A stretch of 42,364 nt of DNA from Spirochaetota bacterium (GTDB taxonomy: Bacteria; Spirochaetota; Spirochaetia; Treponematales; UBA12059): positions 1 through 42,364 of the forward strand of contig JAKPMS010000177.1 of assembly GCA_029548805.1 (NCBI GenBank). Direction: 5' to 3'. This document shows positions 8,194 through 17,342 of this stretch, in pieces (position 1 is the stretch's first letter; each line of letters opens with the position of its first letter). Both the position numbers and the translations under genes were made by a program. Below the pieces are notes generated by a model. It worked only from the letters and a program-made list of their open reading frames with translations. It did no database searches and was not told where the DNA came from.

Positions 8194-10077
8194 TCAAAGC
8201 CCTATCCGATGGTGCTCCTTCTGTACTTCCTCGCACCAGGGCCCGACATTCCAATTGCCAAAAACTCCCAGCCCGCCCAGTTCGTCGTCGCCCAGATAGA
8301 CAGGCAGAGATATCACGGATAGACCGTCGTAGGCGTAGGCCTGCTCTAGGGCTTTGGTAAAGGAAAGCGAATCGTAACCGCCAAAAACCGCGTTCACGCC
8401 CTTGACCGACCCGGCCAGGGCGACATAATCGATCTGTACTGTATCGCTCGTTCGGTAGGCATTCTGGTACTGGGCTTTCTGTAGACCGGCAATGGCCGCC
8501 ATACTCCTGTTGTCAAAAACAATTAGGCAGCCCCGCGCTCCATGCTCCACCCCATCGAATAGAATTTGGGGCGTCATGGTAAAGCTGCCGTCACCAGAGA
8601 AGGCAAAGGTGTAGACAGGGCGATCCGCCAAGGCCGTGCAAAGAAGGGCGCTTGAAGCCAAGCCCATATAAGAAGCCCCCGTATCTGAGTAGGTGAGGCC
8701 ATAATCTTCATCCTCAACCACCTGGAATCCGTTGGCCTGTACATCGCCCGCGTCAAAGTAGCGCGCGGCACCCTTTTCAAGGGCAAAGCGGTAGGCTATT
8801 TCTATGGCCGCGGGCTGGGTGAGAACTTCTCTCCCCCATACTGGATCGAAGAGCCTCGGATTTGTAAAACGCAGTTTTTTGAACTCCTGCCACTCGGCCT
8901 TTTTGGCCATATTTGCCTTTAGCCATGGCGAAACTCCGGTTTTAGGAGAAAATCCTGCTTCTTTAAGCTGATCGATCCAGCTGCGAAGGTTCTGTTTTGC
9001 ATCTCCAATAAGCGCAACGCTTCGATTGTAGTGTCCCGCGTCTACTGCCCTGGTATTGAAGTTAATCACCGACTTTGCCTTTTTCCATGCCGTGCCAGAA
9101 CAGTCCCACTGGCATACAGCCCTCGCTCCTATTACTATTGCCAGCTCGGCTTCGTTCATAGCAAAATTTCCGCAGATACTTCCTTTGGAGCCGCCCACTG
9201 CCATACAACGTTGGGCGGAATAAGGAACCACCCCGCTCATCTTGGCCCCAGGGACTATCACCGCGTCCAGTAATTTTGCCAACTCCAAAACCTCGGGACC
9301 GCAGGATCTTGCCCCTCCGCCTAATTTTATGGTGATAGCTTTGGCGGATCGAGCCAGCTCGGTGGCTCTGGCATAGACATCCAGATCCACGCATGCCGCC
9401 GAGGTGAAGCGGGGAGCCTCGGGAAGCTCCAGAAGGTTGCAGGCTTTCATGATCGACGCCTGGGTATTCATGGGTAGAAGAAGGAAGAATGGCCCTGGAA
9501 ACTCGGGATTAAAAACCGTCGCCGCTCCCAGCCTGAGGGCGGTGAACAGCGAATCGGGCGTGTGGAGCTGGTAGCCCGAGCCCATGGTGTTCACCAGGGA
9601 CAAAAAGCTGCCCTGGCGCGAAATAGGAATCTGCTGCATGTTCGGGCCTTCGTCGTGGGTGGTTTCGTCCCCATATATATGGTAGACACCGATCCCATTG
9701 GAGGCCGAGGCTAGGGCCCCGGCGTATGCGTGAAGTGCTCCCGGGCCGATAGAAGTCACCACCGCCGCCGTTTCGTTGTAATGCCATTTGAGCATTGTGG
9801 CGCAGTGGGCAGCCTCGGTTTCATTCCGGAGATTCCACATCTTCAGCAGTCCCGCAGCCTCGTAGACGGAAAGCAGCTCTCCTAAGGCCGTGCTTCCATG
9901 GCCGAAGACGCCCAAGAATTTTCGCACCCCCTGGTTTAATAACCCTATGACCAGAGCTTCTACCATCGAGACAGCCTGAAACTGGGGCAAGTCCCCATTC
10001 TCCACCGCGGCTCGGACGCTGCCGTTTTTAGCGATCGCCCTGGCTCGGAATTCCATATCTTTCATATCTGTATTCAT
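8194..10077 (-). CDS. Thiamine pyrophosphate-dependent enzyme, IolD-like / acetolactate-synthase superfamily
   Basis: N-terminal PYR domain (GVFGHGSTALGELLSVYE...NETEAAHCATMLKWHYN...SIGPGALHAYAGALASASNGIGVYHIYGDET) and TPP-binding domain (TFAFSGDGSFTMTPQILFDGVEHGARGCLIVFDN). Confidence 0.82.
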   Translation of the reverse strand: MNTDMKDMEFRARAIAKNGSVRAAVENGDLPQFQAVSMVEALVIGLLNQGVRKFLGVFGHGSTALGELLSVYEAAGLLKMWNLRNETEAAHCATMLKWHYNETAAVVTSIGPGALHAYAGALASASNGIGVYHIYGDETTHDEGPNMQQIPISRQGSFLSLVNTMGSGYQLHTPDSLFTALRLGAATVFNPEFPGPFFLLLPMNTQASIMKACNLLELPEAPRFTSAACVDLDVYARATELARSAKAITIKLGGGARSCGPEVLELAKLLDAVIVPGAKMSGVVPYSAQRCMAVGGSKGSICGNFAMNEAELAIVIGARAVCQWDCSGTAWKKAKSVINFNTRAVDAGHYNRSVALIGDAKQNLRSWIDQLKEAGFSPKTGVSPWLKANMAKKAEWQEFKKLRFTNPRLFDPVWGREVLTQPAAIEIAYRFALEKGAARYFDAGDVQANGFQVVEDEDYGLTYSDTGASYMGLASSALLCTALADRPVYTFAFSGDGSFTMTPQILFDGVEHGARGCLIVFDNRSMAAIAGLQKAQYQNAYRTSDTVQIDYVALAGSVKGVNAVFGGYDSLSFTKALEQAYAYDGLSVISLPVYLGDDELGGLGVFGNWNVGPWCEEVQKEHHRIGL

Positions 10078-10238
10078 CGTACTGTTACCCCTCGATAAGC
10101 GCTATGGTCAAGGCCATGCTTTATATTGGCTATTGTACAAGTGCATTTATTATAAGTCAACAAAAACGAAGAATTTTATTGATAGCTTAAACTGCGCCCT
10201 TTTGTAAACTCAATATTTTTCAGCTGTTTAAGCTTTAT

Positions 10239-10281
10239 TAAGCTTTTTTGTACTTCTTTTCGCAGGAATTTTTGGCTTTGT
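10239..10281 (-). pseudogene. radC 5' fragment (second copy, start-codon-proximal piece)
   Basis: AGCTTTTTTGTACTTCTTTTCGCAGGAATTTTTGGCTTTGTCCAT is nearly identical to 2011-2056. Homology continues into the upstream region to about 10347. Confidence 0.82.
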
Positions 10282-10434
10282 CCATTTTTAGCCCTCCTTT
10301 TTATGAGGAATTCGCGCTTTTAACAGATTTTGCTTGCGTAAATTTGCATTTTGCGTGTATAAGGTTTAATTATTACAATTTTGTTTCAGTACCGCCTGCC
10401 TTTTTTGAGACAGCGGGATGTGTAAGGAGCTTTA

Positions 10435-11010
10435 ATGAAAAGTATTAAGGGTACTCAAACCGAAAAAAATTTGATGGCGGCATTTTCTGGCGAATCCCAG
10501 GCAAGAAACCGCTATACCTATTATGCAAGCAAGGCCCGGGACGAAGGCTATATGCAAATTTCAGCCATTTTTGAAGAAACTGCCAACCAGGAAAAGGAAC
10601 ATGCCAAAAGGCTTTTCAAGTTTATGGAAGGCGGAGAAATAAGCATATCCGGCACTTATCCAGCTGGCCCGGCAGGAACTACAAGCCAGAACCTGTATGA
10701 AGCGGCTCACGGCGAAAACTACGAGTGGCAGACCATGTATCCTGATTTTGCCAAAACAGCCAGGGCAGAAGGTTTTGAAGCCATTGCCTGCGTCTTTGAA
10801 GCCATTGCCGTTGCAGAAAAGCAGCATGCAAAGCGCTACGAAAAACTTAAAGCCAACGTAGACAACGGCAAGGTGTTCAAATCCGAAAAAACCGCTGTAT
10901 GGCAGTGCCGCAACTGCGGTTATATTGTAGAAGCTGCAGAAGCACCAAAGATGTGCGCTGCCTGTGCCCACGCACAATCGTATTTTGAACTGATTTCCGA
11001 GAATTGGTAA
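10435..11010 (+). CDS. rbr: Rubrerythrin
   Basis: [60 protein letters not shown] plus C-terminal rubredoxin-like CRNCGY...CAAC; AAGGAG ribosome-binding site. Confidence 0.96.
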   Translation: MKSIKGTQTEKNLMAAFSGESQARNRYTYYASKARDEGYMQISAIFEETANQEKEHAKRLFKFMEGGEISISGTYPAGPAGTTSQNLYEAAHGENYEWQTMYPDFAKTARAEGFEAIACVFEAIAVAEKQHAKRYEKLKANVDNGKVFKSEKTAVWQCRNCGYIVEAAEAPKMCAACAHAQSYFELISENW

Positions 11011-11036
11011 AAACTACTATAATAGGGGGGTCTGTT

Positions 11037-11414
11037 ATGGAATTGTTGCAAGTTTACAAGTGTTCCAAGTGCGGCAACATTGTAGAATTGGTTCATGTTG
11101 GTGGAGGACAGCTGGTTTGCTGTGGAGAGCCCATGAAGCTCCTTACAGAAAATACCAGTGACGGCGCCAAAGAAAAACATGTTCCTGTTATTGAAAAGGT
11201 TCCCGGAGGATGGAGGGTAACAGTTGGCGCTGTAGTTCATCCCATGGAAGAAAAACACTATATTGAATGGATTGAGCTTATTGCCGATGGCAAGGTATAC
11301 CGCAGCCATCTGAAACCCGGAGACAAACCCGAAGCTACTTTCATGGTGGAAGCCACCAAGCTTGTAGCTAGGGAATATTGCAACCTGCACGGCTTATGGA
11401 AGGCCGAGGTATAG
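11037..11414 (+). CDS. dfx: Desulfoferrodoxin / superoxide reductase
   Basis: [36 protein letters not shown] desulforedoxin domain, [26 protein letters not shown] and CNLHGLWK metal-binding motifs. Confidence 0.96.
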   Translation: MELLQVYKCSKCGNIVELVHVGGGQLVCCGEPMKLLTENTSDGAKEKHVPVIEKVPGGWRVTVGAVVHPMEEKHYIEWIELIADGKVYRSHLKPGDKPEATFMVEATKLVAREYCNLHGLWKAEV

Positions 11415-11422
11415 GAGGAGAA

Positions 11423-11584
11423 ATGCAAAAATACATTTGTGATGTATGCGGTTATATTTATGACCCCGCAGTAGGCGATCCTGACGGCAATGTCCCAGCC
11501 GGCACCGCCTTTGCCAACCTTCCCGCAGAATGGGTATGCCCCCTTTGCGGTGCTGACAAGGACAGTTTCAGTCCGGTAGACTGA
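11423..11584 (+). CDS. rd: Rubredoxin
   Basis: [53 protein letters not shown]. Confidence 0.96.
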   Translation: MQKYICDVCGYIYDPAVGDPDGNVPAGTAFANLPAEWVCPLCGADKDSFSPVD

Positions 11585-11620
11585 GCTGATTGCAGCTTTT
11601 AAGCTTAGTTTGATATTATG

Positions 11621-11656
11621 AAAGCCGGTAGCCGATAATGGTTTCCGGCTTTTTTA
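11621..11656 (+). terminator. Rho-independent terminator
   Basis: AAGCCGG...CCGGCTTTTTT after the rubredoxin stop codon. Confidence 0.8.
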
Positions 11657-11668
11657 TTTGGAGGTTCC

Positions 11669-11959
11669 ATGATTTCCAGAGAAGATTTTGTTTTCACAAT
11701 TGGTTTTGAAAAAGATGCAGCCATAGTGGACAGCAAGGCCAGGAGCAAATATGGACACATGGACTCCATGGCTCTTGCCAGAGAGGGGCTGTTCAGAGCT
11801 GCGTTTGCAAGCACTCTATATTCAAAAGACGATAACGAGTTCAGGGCTTTTGCAGAATATTATAATTCCGTCGCCGCCAGCAATTATTCAAAACCGGAAG
11901 ATTTCATGCGCCTTTTTGGCGTAAAAGAAGAAAATATAAAAAAAGTTTTGTCTCTTTGA
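11669..11959 (+). CDS. Conserved hypothetical protein (96 aa)
   Basis: Intact ORF with ribosome-binding site (GGAGG) and its own promoter-sized spacer; no domain recognised. Confidence 0.7.
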   Translation: MISREDFVFTIGFEKDAAIVDSKARSKYGHMDSMALAREGLFRAAFASTLYSKDDNEFRAFAEYYNSVAASNYSKPEDFMRLFGVKEENIKKVLSL

Positions 11960-12068
11960 GTCTGGTCATGTTTTACGCTTTAGTCCTGTTCTGCTCGAAA
12001 CAATATATGGTATAGAACTGAAAAACCACTAAGATTCGGGGAAGCAGCCGTTTTCACAAGGAGTTTTT

Positions 12069-13841
12069 ATGGCGTATAAAAAGTTATGGAGTTTGGTTCT
12101 GCTTATTGCTATTCTTTTGGTGCTTTTGGCCTGCGCGGCCAGCCCTTCCAAGGCTGCTTACAGGCTGGAAGAGGAAGGCATTGCCTTGGACAGAAAAGAA
12201 GGCAAGGAAGCCAAAGTTTTGCCTGAATATGAACTGAGCCCACCTAGCCCGGCATTGTCAGACAGCGCTTTATACTCAAAAACGGCGGCTGGAAGCTCCA
12301 TCCCATCGCCTGCCCCAGGCTCTTCCGGTTTAAAAGCGGGTTATTCCGATGACAACAGCCAGTTTGGCTATTTTGTGGATTTTTTAGACAAATACAAAGA
12401 TGTTGAGCACTATTCATACAATATATCCGAGAGGATCAGCCTTAAAATATCCGACAGCAACGGCAAGTCCATTGCAAATGCAAGGCTGAACCTTAGCGCC
12501 GGCGGAAAAAAGCTGCTTTCCGGTTTAAGCTATGCCGACGGCAGCTTTCGTTTTTATCCGGCTGCGCTGGGAGAGAAGTACAGCGAATATGAAGCAGAAG
12601 TGGCATACGGAAAAAGCTCTGTAAAAGCAAGCATAAACAGGGACGGCCCCAGGCTTGTAGAAATAAAAGTGCCTGCAAGCAGGCTGATACCGGATCCTTT
12701 GCCATTGGATGTGCTTTTTGTGCTGGATACCACCGGCTCCATGGGCGAAGAGATTGAAAGGCTCAAAGCCACCATAGATATAATCCATGACAATTTGCAG
12801 GGGCTAAAACCCAATACCCTTGTGCGCTTCGGGCTTGTGTTGTACAAAGACAGGGGTGATGAATATATTACCAAAATTGTCCCCTTTACAGCCGATGTAG
12901 GGGAATTCCGCAAGCAGCTTGCGCCGGTAAGGGCTGGCGGCGGCGGAGATGGGCCAGAAGACCTGGAATCTGCCCTGGATGACGCGGTCAATAAAATGAA
13001 CTGGAACAAAGATGGCCTAAGGCTTGCTTTTGTCATTACCGATGCGGAAGCACATCTGGATTACGGCAGGGAATACAATTATATAAAAGCGGCTCTGGAT
13101 GCAAAAGCCATGGGCATAAAGCTTTTCAGTATTGGCACGGGCGGTTTGCCCCTGGCTGGCGAATACCTGTTGCGGCAAATCTCCCAGCTTAGCGATGCTA
13201 AATATATTTTTCTTACTTATGGCGAAAGGGGCGAGTCGGAAGGCGGGGCGCCCGGTTCTGTAAGCCACCATACTGGGTCCAACTTCCAGACAGACAAGCT
13301 GGAAGCCATAATAATCCGCTTTGTAAAAGAAGAAGCAGCTTACCTGAGCGACCATCCCCTTTTTGCAGAGGACGATTACTACAGCGCGCAAAAAATTGAC
13401 AGCGAAGAACGTGATGAAACGCTTTCTAAGCTGTTCAAGGATGCCCTGGGCAGCCTTGCGGACTACTCCACTTATCGCATAAGCGCTGAAAGCACTTGTG
13501 CTATTCTGCCGGTATTTGCAGCAGACAGTGATACAAGCCTTGCTGCGGAATATTTTGCGGAAAGGCTTATGCTGGCAGCTGCAGAGCTGAAGCGCTGGCG
13601 CACGGTGGAGCGCAAGGACTTCCAGAAAATACTGGAGGAGCTGGAGCTTCAGCTTTCGGGTATTACTGACCCGGCCAAAAGTGCGGAGCTGGGCAAAATT
13701 CTTGGAGCCGAGCTTACAGTAGTGCCAAGCCTGTTTAAACGGGCTGATTCCTACGAGCTCTTTTTAAGGCTTATACGGGTATCCACAGCAGAAGTGCTGG
13801 CTGTAAGCAGGGCAAAAATTGCATTTGAGCTTGGCCTTTAA
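12069..13841 (+). CDS. VWA-domain lipoprotein with C-terminal CsgG/FlgO-like region
   Basis: Lipoprotein signal LLVLLACAASP; VWA MIDAS DVLFVLDTTGSMGEE; C-terminus RWRTVERKDFQKILEELELQLSGITDPAKSAELGKILGAELTVV. Confidence 0.85.
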   Translation: MAYKKLWSLVLLIAILLVLLACAASPSKAAYRLEEEGIALDRKEGKEAKVLPEYELSPPSPALSDSALYSKTAAGSSIPSPAPGSSGLKAGYSDDNSQFGYFVDFLDKYKDVEHYSYNISERISLKISDSNGKSIANARLNLSAGGKKLLSGLSYADGSFRFYPAALGEKYSEYEAEVAYGKSSVKASINRDGPRLVEIKVPASRLIPDPLPLDVLFVLDTTGSMGEEIERLKATIDIIHDNLQGLKPNTLVRFGLVLYKDRGDEYITKIVPFTADVGEFRKQLAPVRAGGGGDGPEDLESALDDAVNKMNWNKDGLRLAFVITDAEAHLDYGREYNYIKAALDAKAMGIKLFSIGTGGLPLAGEYLLRQISQLSDAKYIFLTYGERGESEGGAPGSVSHHTGSNFQTDKLEAIIIRFVKEEAAYLSDHPLFAEDDYYSAQKIDSEERDETLSKLFKDALGSLADYSTYRISAESTCAILPVFAADSDTSLAAEYFAERLMLAAAELKRWRTVERKDFQKILEELELQLSGITDPAKSAELGKILGAELTVVPSLFKRADSYELFLRLIRVSTAEVLAVSRAKIAFELGL

Positions 13842-13858
13842 GAAAGGCGAATGGACAC

Positions 13859-15289
13859 ATGGCGGCAAAAAAGGAAAAAACCGTTTTTGAGTGCACAAGC
13901 TGCTCGCACAGAGAAGCAAAATGGCTGGGACGTTGTCCTTCATGCGGAGAATGGAACAGCCTTAAAGAAGTGGCTGTCCATCCGGGCATGGACAGCCCGC
14001 GAGGCTTTGGCAGCCATGGCAGATTTTCTGTTCCTCTGGATGCCATAAACCCGGAAGAAGGGGCCCGCTTTTCTTCCGGGCTGGCAGAAGTGGACAGGGT
14101 GCTTGGCGGCGGTATCATGAAAGGCTCCAGTGTGCTCATTGGCGGAGAACCCGGTATTGGCAAAAGCACCCTGCTTCTGGAAATAGCGGCCAAAGCCGAA
14201 ACTGGCGGACGGGTTTTGTACATATCCGGAGAAGAAAGTGCCGCACAATTAAGGCTCAGGGCGGACAGGCTGGGGCTTAAGCGCAAAAATATGGAGGTGT
14301 TGTGCACCGGCAGCCTGTCAGAAGCCATCATGGCTTTGGACAGGGTCAAACCCGGCTTGTTTGTTGTGGACTCGCTGCAGACCCTGAGGGCAGCCGACGC
14401 AGGCGCCGTTCCCGGTACCAGCAATCAGGTCAAATACTGCGCACTAGAACTGGCCGACTGGGCACGCGAGCACGGATCAGCCAGCTTTCTTGTGGCACAT
14501 GTTACAAAGGACGGCCTTATAGCCGGCCCAAAAGCTGCAGAACATACAGTGGACGTGGTGCTTCTTTTTGAGCAGAGCGACAGCGATGTAAGATTTTTGC
14601 GCTCCGTAAAAAACCGTTTTGGCTCTACCGACGAACTTGGGCTTTTTACCATGACAGAAAGCGGTTTAAAGGAGCTGAACGACCCATCGGGAATTTTCCT
14701 GGAGTTCAGGGAAGCGGGGCCTCCCCCCGGCACAGCTGTGGCTGCTAGCTGGGAAGGCAGCAGGGCCTTTTTGGTGGAAATTCAGGCTTTGACTGTGCCC
14801 GGCAAGGCCAGTCTGTCAAGAATATACTCCGAACGGATAGAGCCGGCCAGGGTGGCGCGTATAGCCGCAGTTCTGGAAAAGCACGCAAAGCTGGGTTTTT
14901 CCGACCAGGACATTTATGTTAATGTTAGCGGAGGCATTAGGCTGGTGGAGCCGGGGGTGGACCTGGCATTGGCTGCTGCCCTGTATTCCGCCCGTACCGG
15001 AATGCCTTTGCCAAAGGCTTGCGCCCTTTTTGGAGAGCTTACCCTGGCCGGCGAACTAAGGCCGGTCAGACGCATGCCGGGCAGGGCAAGGGCAGCCAGG
15101 GCCATGGGGCTAAACAGGGTGATAGGCCCTGCAGACAAGGGGGCCGAGCCGGGGCAGCGGGGCAGCCATGCCAACAAGCAAGCAAGCGAAGCGGGCCATG
15201 GTGGCGCCAATACTTCAGCCCTGCCCGAGGACGGCTGGGAAGAAAAGCTGGACCTTGCATCAGCTGTCACTTCCCTTTTTTTACGCTAA
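13859..15289 (+). CDS. radA: DNA repair protein RadA/Sms
   Basis: Zinc finger CTSCSHREAKWLGRCPSC, Walker A GGEPGIGKST, KNRFGSTDELGLF motif, Lon-like C-terminal domain. Confidence 0.96.
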   Translation: MAAKKEKTVFECTSCSHREAKWLGRCPSCGEWNSLKEVAVHPGMDSPRGFGSHGRFSVPLDAINPEEGARFSSGLAEVDRVLGGGIMKGSSVLIGGEPGIGKSTLLLEIAAKAETGGRVLYISGEESAAQLRLRADRLGLKRKNMEVLCTGSLSEAIMALDRVKPGLFVVDSLQTLRAADAGAVPGTSNQVKYCALELADWAREHGSASFLVAHVTKDGLIAGPKAAEHTVDVVLLFEQSDSDVRFLRSVKNRFGSTDELGLFTMTESGLKELNDPSGIFLEFREAGPPPGTAVAASWEGSRAFLVEIQALTVPGKASLSRIYSERIEPARVARIAAVLEKHAKLGFSDQDIYVNVSGGIRLVEPGVDLALAAALYSARTGMPLPKACALFGELTLAGELRPVRRMPGRARAARAMGLNRVIGPADKGAEPGQRGSHANKQASEAGHGGANTSALPEDGWEEKLDLASAVTSLFLR

Positions 15290-15311
15290 CAACCATTTGT
15301 GGAGCAATAAC

Positions 15312-17279
15312 ATGAAATACGAGTCCGGAACAAAAAGACTTTTTGGAATAGCTGTTCCCCTGTCTGCGCTGAATACGGAAAACTCCTGGAGGCTTGGAGA
15401 ATATCCGGACCTTGCGGCTTTTGCCGGGCTGGCCAAAAAGCTGGGAGCCGGAATTATACAGCTTCTGCCCCTTAATGATACCGGCAGCCAGTCTTCGCCT
15501 TATTCCGCACTGTCAGCCTTTGCGCTGCATCCATTGTACATCAGGGCTTCCGATTTGCCCGAGGCTGCTGCCTGCCCCAAGGCCGTTGCGGAATTGTCTG
15601 CCTTTGCAGCCAAAGCAAAAAAGGGCGAGCGCTTTCCGTACGAAGCCGCTTTAAAAAACAAGCTAGAAGCGTTAAGAGAAATTTATGACACATCTGAAAA
15701 GGGCATACTGCATGATGCGGAACTTAAGCGCTTTATTCAAAAAAAGCCGTGGATAAAAAGCTATGCCGTTTACAAACAGCTGAAGGCAGCCAATTCCGAA
15801 AAATCATGGAAGGACTGGCCCTTGTACAGAAACCCATCCATGTCCGATCTGGCTGCATTGTGGCAGGATTCATCCCGGCATAAGGAGCTGATGTTTTATG
15901 CATGGCTTCAGTACCGTGCAGCAGAACAGTTTTCTCTGGTTGCAGAAGCTGTGCACAAAATGGGCATTGAGCTTTTGGGCGACCTGCCCATTTTGATGAA
16001 CGAAGACTCTGCTGATGTATGGGCCGACAGGCAAAACTTTGACACAAGCATGAAAGCAGGCGCGCCGCCGGACATGTATTCGGATGCGGGACAAAACTGG
16101 GGCTTTCCGCTTTACAATTGGGCCGCCATGAAGGAGTCCGGGCACAGCTTCTGGAAAGCGCGAATTGCGGAGGCTGCCAACTACTATTCGGCATACAGGA
16201 TAGACCATGTTTTGGGCTTTTTCAGGATTTGGGCTCTGGAAGAAAAGGAGGAGTCCGGCAGGCTTGGCCGCTATATTCCGGGTTTGCTGATAAAAAAAGA
16301 AGAGCTGTTAAAACTTGGTTTTTCTGATGAGCGCATAACATGGCTGTCGGAACCCCATATTTATGGCTTTGAGCTTAGGGAAAAGCTTGCCCATCCGGAG
16401 CATATTGAAGAGCTTGCACTAAAGCGGATGGAAAATGAGGATTTGTATCTTTTCAATGCGGAAATACGCGGAGAAGCCGATATTTCTGCCCTGGCTTTGC
16501 AAGCGGATGCCAAGGACTTTCTTAAAAATTGCTGGCATAACCGGGCTTTCCTCAAAGTAAAAGAAAATGATGACGCGTCTTTCTATACTCCTGTTTGGAC
16601 CATGGAGCAAAGCAGGTCGTGGAACAGCCTGTCAGCAGAAGAGAAGGGCAGCATTCGGCAGCTACTGGACAGCAAATTGCAGCCGGTGGAAAAAACCTGG
16701 GAGGAACAGGGCACGGAACTTTTGTCCATGCTAAAAGAAGCTTCGGACATGCTGCCATGCGCGGAAGATTTGGGCGCAGTACCGGATTGTGTTCCCGTGG
16801 TGCTTGAAAAACTGGGCATACCGGGCTTGAGGATTCCAAGATGGATGCGCCACTGGAAGAAAGCTGGCCAGCCTTTTGTGGATCTGGCCGAATATGACGA
16901 ATTATCCGTTTGTACGCCAAGCGTTCACGATACCTCAACCCTCAGGGCATGGTGGGACAAGGAAGAAGGCAAGGAAGAATTTGTAAAAATTCTGGCTGCA
17001 GATTTTGCTTCCATCCCGCAAAAGCTGGATACGGAAACGCAAGAAATTGTTTTAAAGGCTTTGGCCGGCTGCAAGTCCAGGCTGTTTGTAGTGCAGCTTC
17101 AGGATATTCTGGATCTTGACGATATTTATAGAACTGTCAATCCGGAAGCTGACAGGATAAATGTGCCCGGTACTCTCAATGACTTTAATTGGACCTGGAA
17201 GATGCCAATTGGAATTAACAGCTTGTTTATGGATGAAGCATGGTGCAAACTGGTTTCTGGTATAGCCGCTAGAGAGTGA
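15312..17279 (+). CDS. malQ: 4-alpha-glucanotransferase (amylomaltase)
   Basis: GH77 features: LGAGIIQLLPLNDTGSQSSPYSALSAFALHPLYI, YRIDHVLGFFRIWALE, AEDLGAVPDCVPVVLEKLGIPGLRIPRW, PSVHDTSTLRAWW. Start reset to Met at 15312. Confidence 0.94.
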   Translation: MKYESGTKRLFGIAVPLSALNTENSWRLGEYPDLAAFAGLAKKLGAGIIQLLPLNDTGSQSSPYSALSAFALHPLYIRASDLPEAAACPKAVAELSAFAAKAKKGERFPYEAALKNKLEALREIYDTSEKGILHDAELKRFIQKKPWIKSYAVYKQLKAANSEKSWKDWPLYRNPSMSDLAALWQDSSRHKELMFYAWLQYRAAEQFSLVAEAVHKMGIELLGDLPILMNEDSADVWADRQNFDTSMKAGAPPDMYSDAGQNWGFPLYNWAAMKESGHSFWKARIAEAANYYSAYRIDHVLGFFRIWALEEKEESGRLGRYIPGLLIKKEELLKLGFSDERITWLSEPHIYGFELREKLAHPEHIEELALKRMENEDLYLFNAEIRGEADISALALQADAKDFLKNCWHNRAFLKVKENDDASFYTPVWTMEQSRSWNSLSAEEKGSIRQLLDSKLQPVEKTWEEQGTELLSMLKEASDMLPCAEDLGAVPDCVPVVLEKLGIPGLRIPRWMRHWKKAGQPFVDLAEYDELSVCTPSVHDTSTLRAWWDKEEGKEEFVKILAADFASIPQKLDTETQEIVLKALAGCKSRLFVVQLQDILDLDDIYRTVNPEADRINVPGTLNDFNWTWKMPIGINSLFMDEAWCKLVSGIAARE

Positions 17280-17342
17280 TGAAAAGTCTCAAAGTTTTAT
17301 AGTATTATTTGAATATTGCATTTGGACAAGAGGTGCTTAAAA

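Noticed and set aside
4430-10977. Many long antisense ORFs opposite the oxidoreductase, transketolase, IolD-like and rubrerythrin genes
   Set aside because: Shadow ORFs of strongly coding strands; translations lack domains and the opposite frames have clear protein families.
11960-12048. Possible third copy of the 125-bp repeat (ACAATATATGGTATAG...AAGATTCGGGGAA)
   Set aside because: Only the last ~45 nt look similar, the core CATATGTTGTATGATGCC is missing and no left inverted end is visible; too weak to claim.
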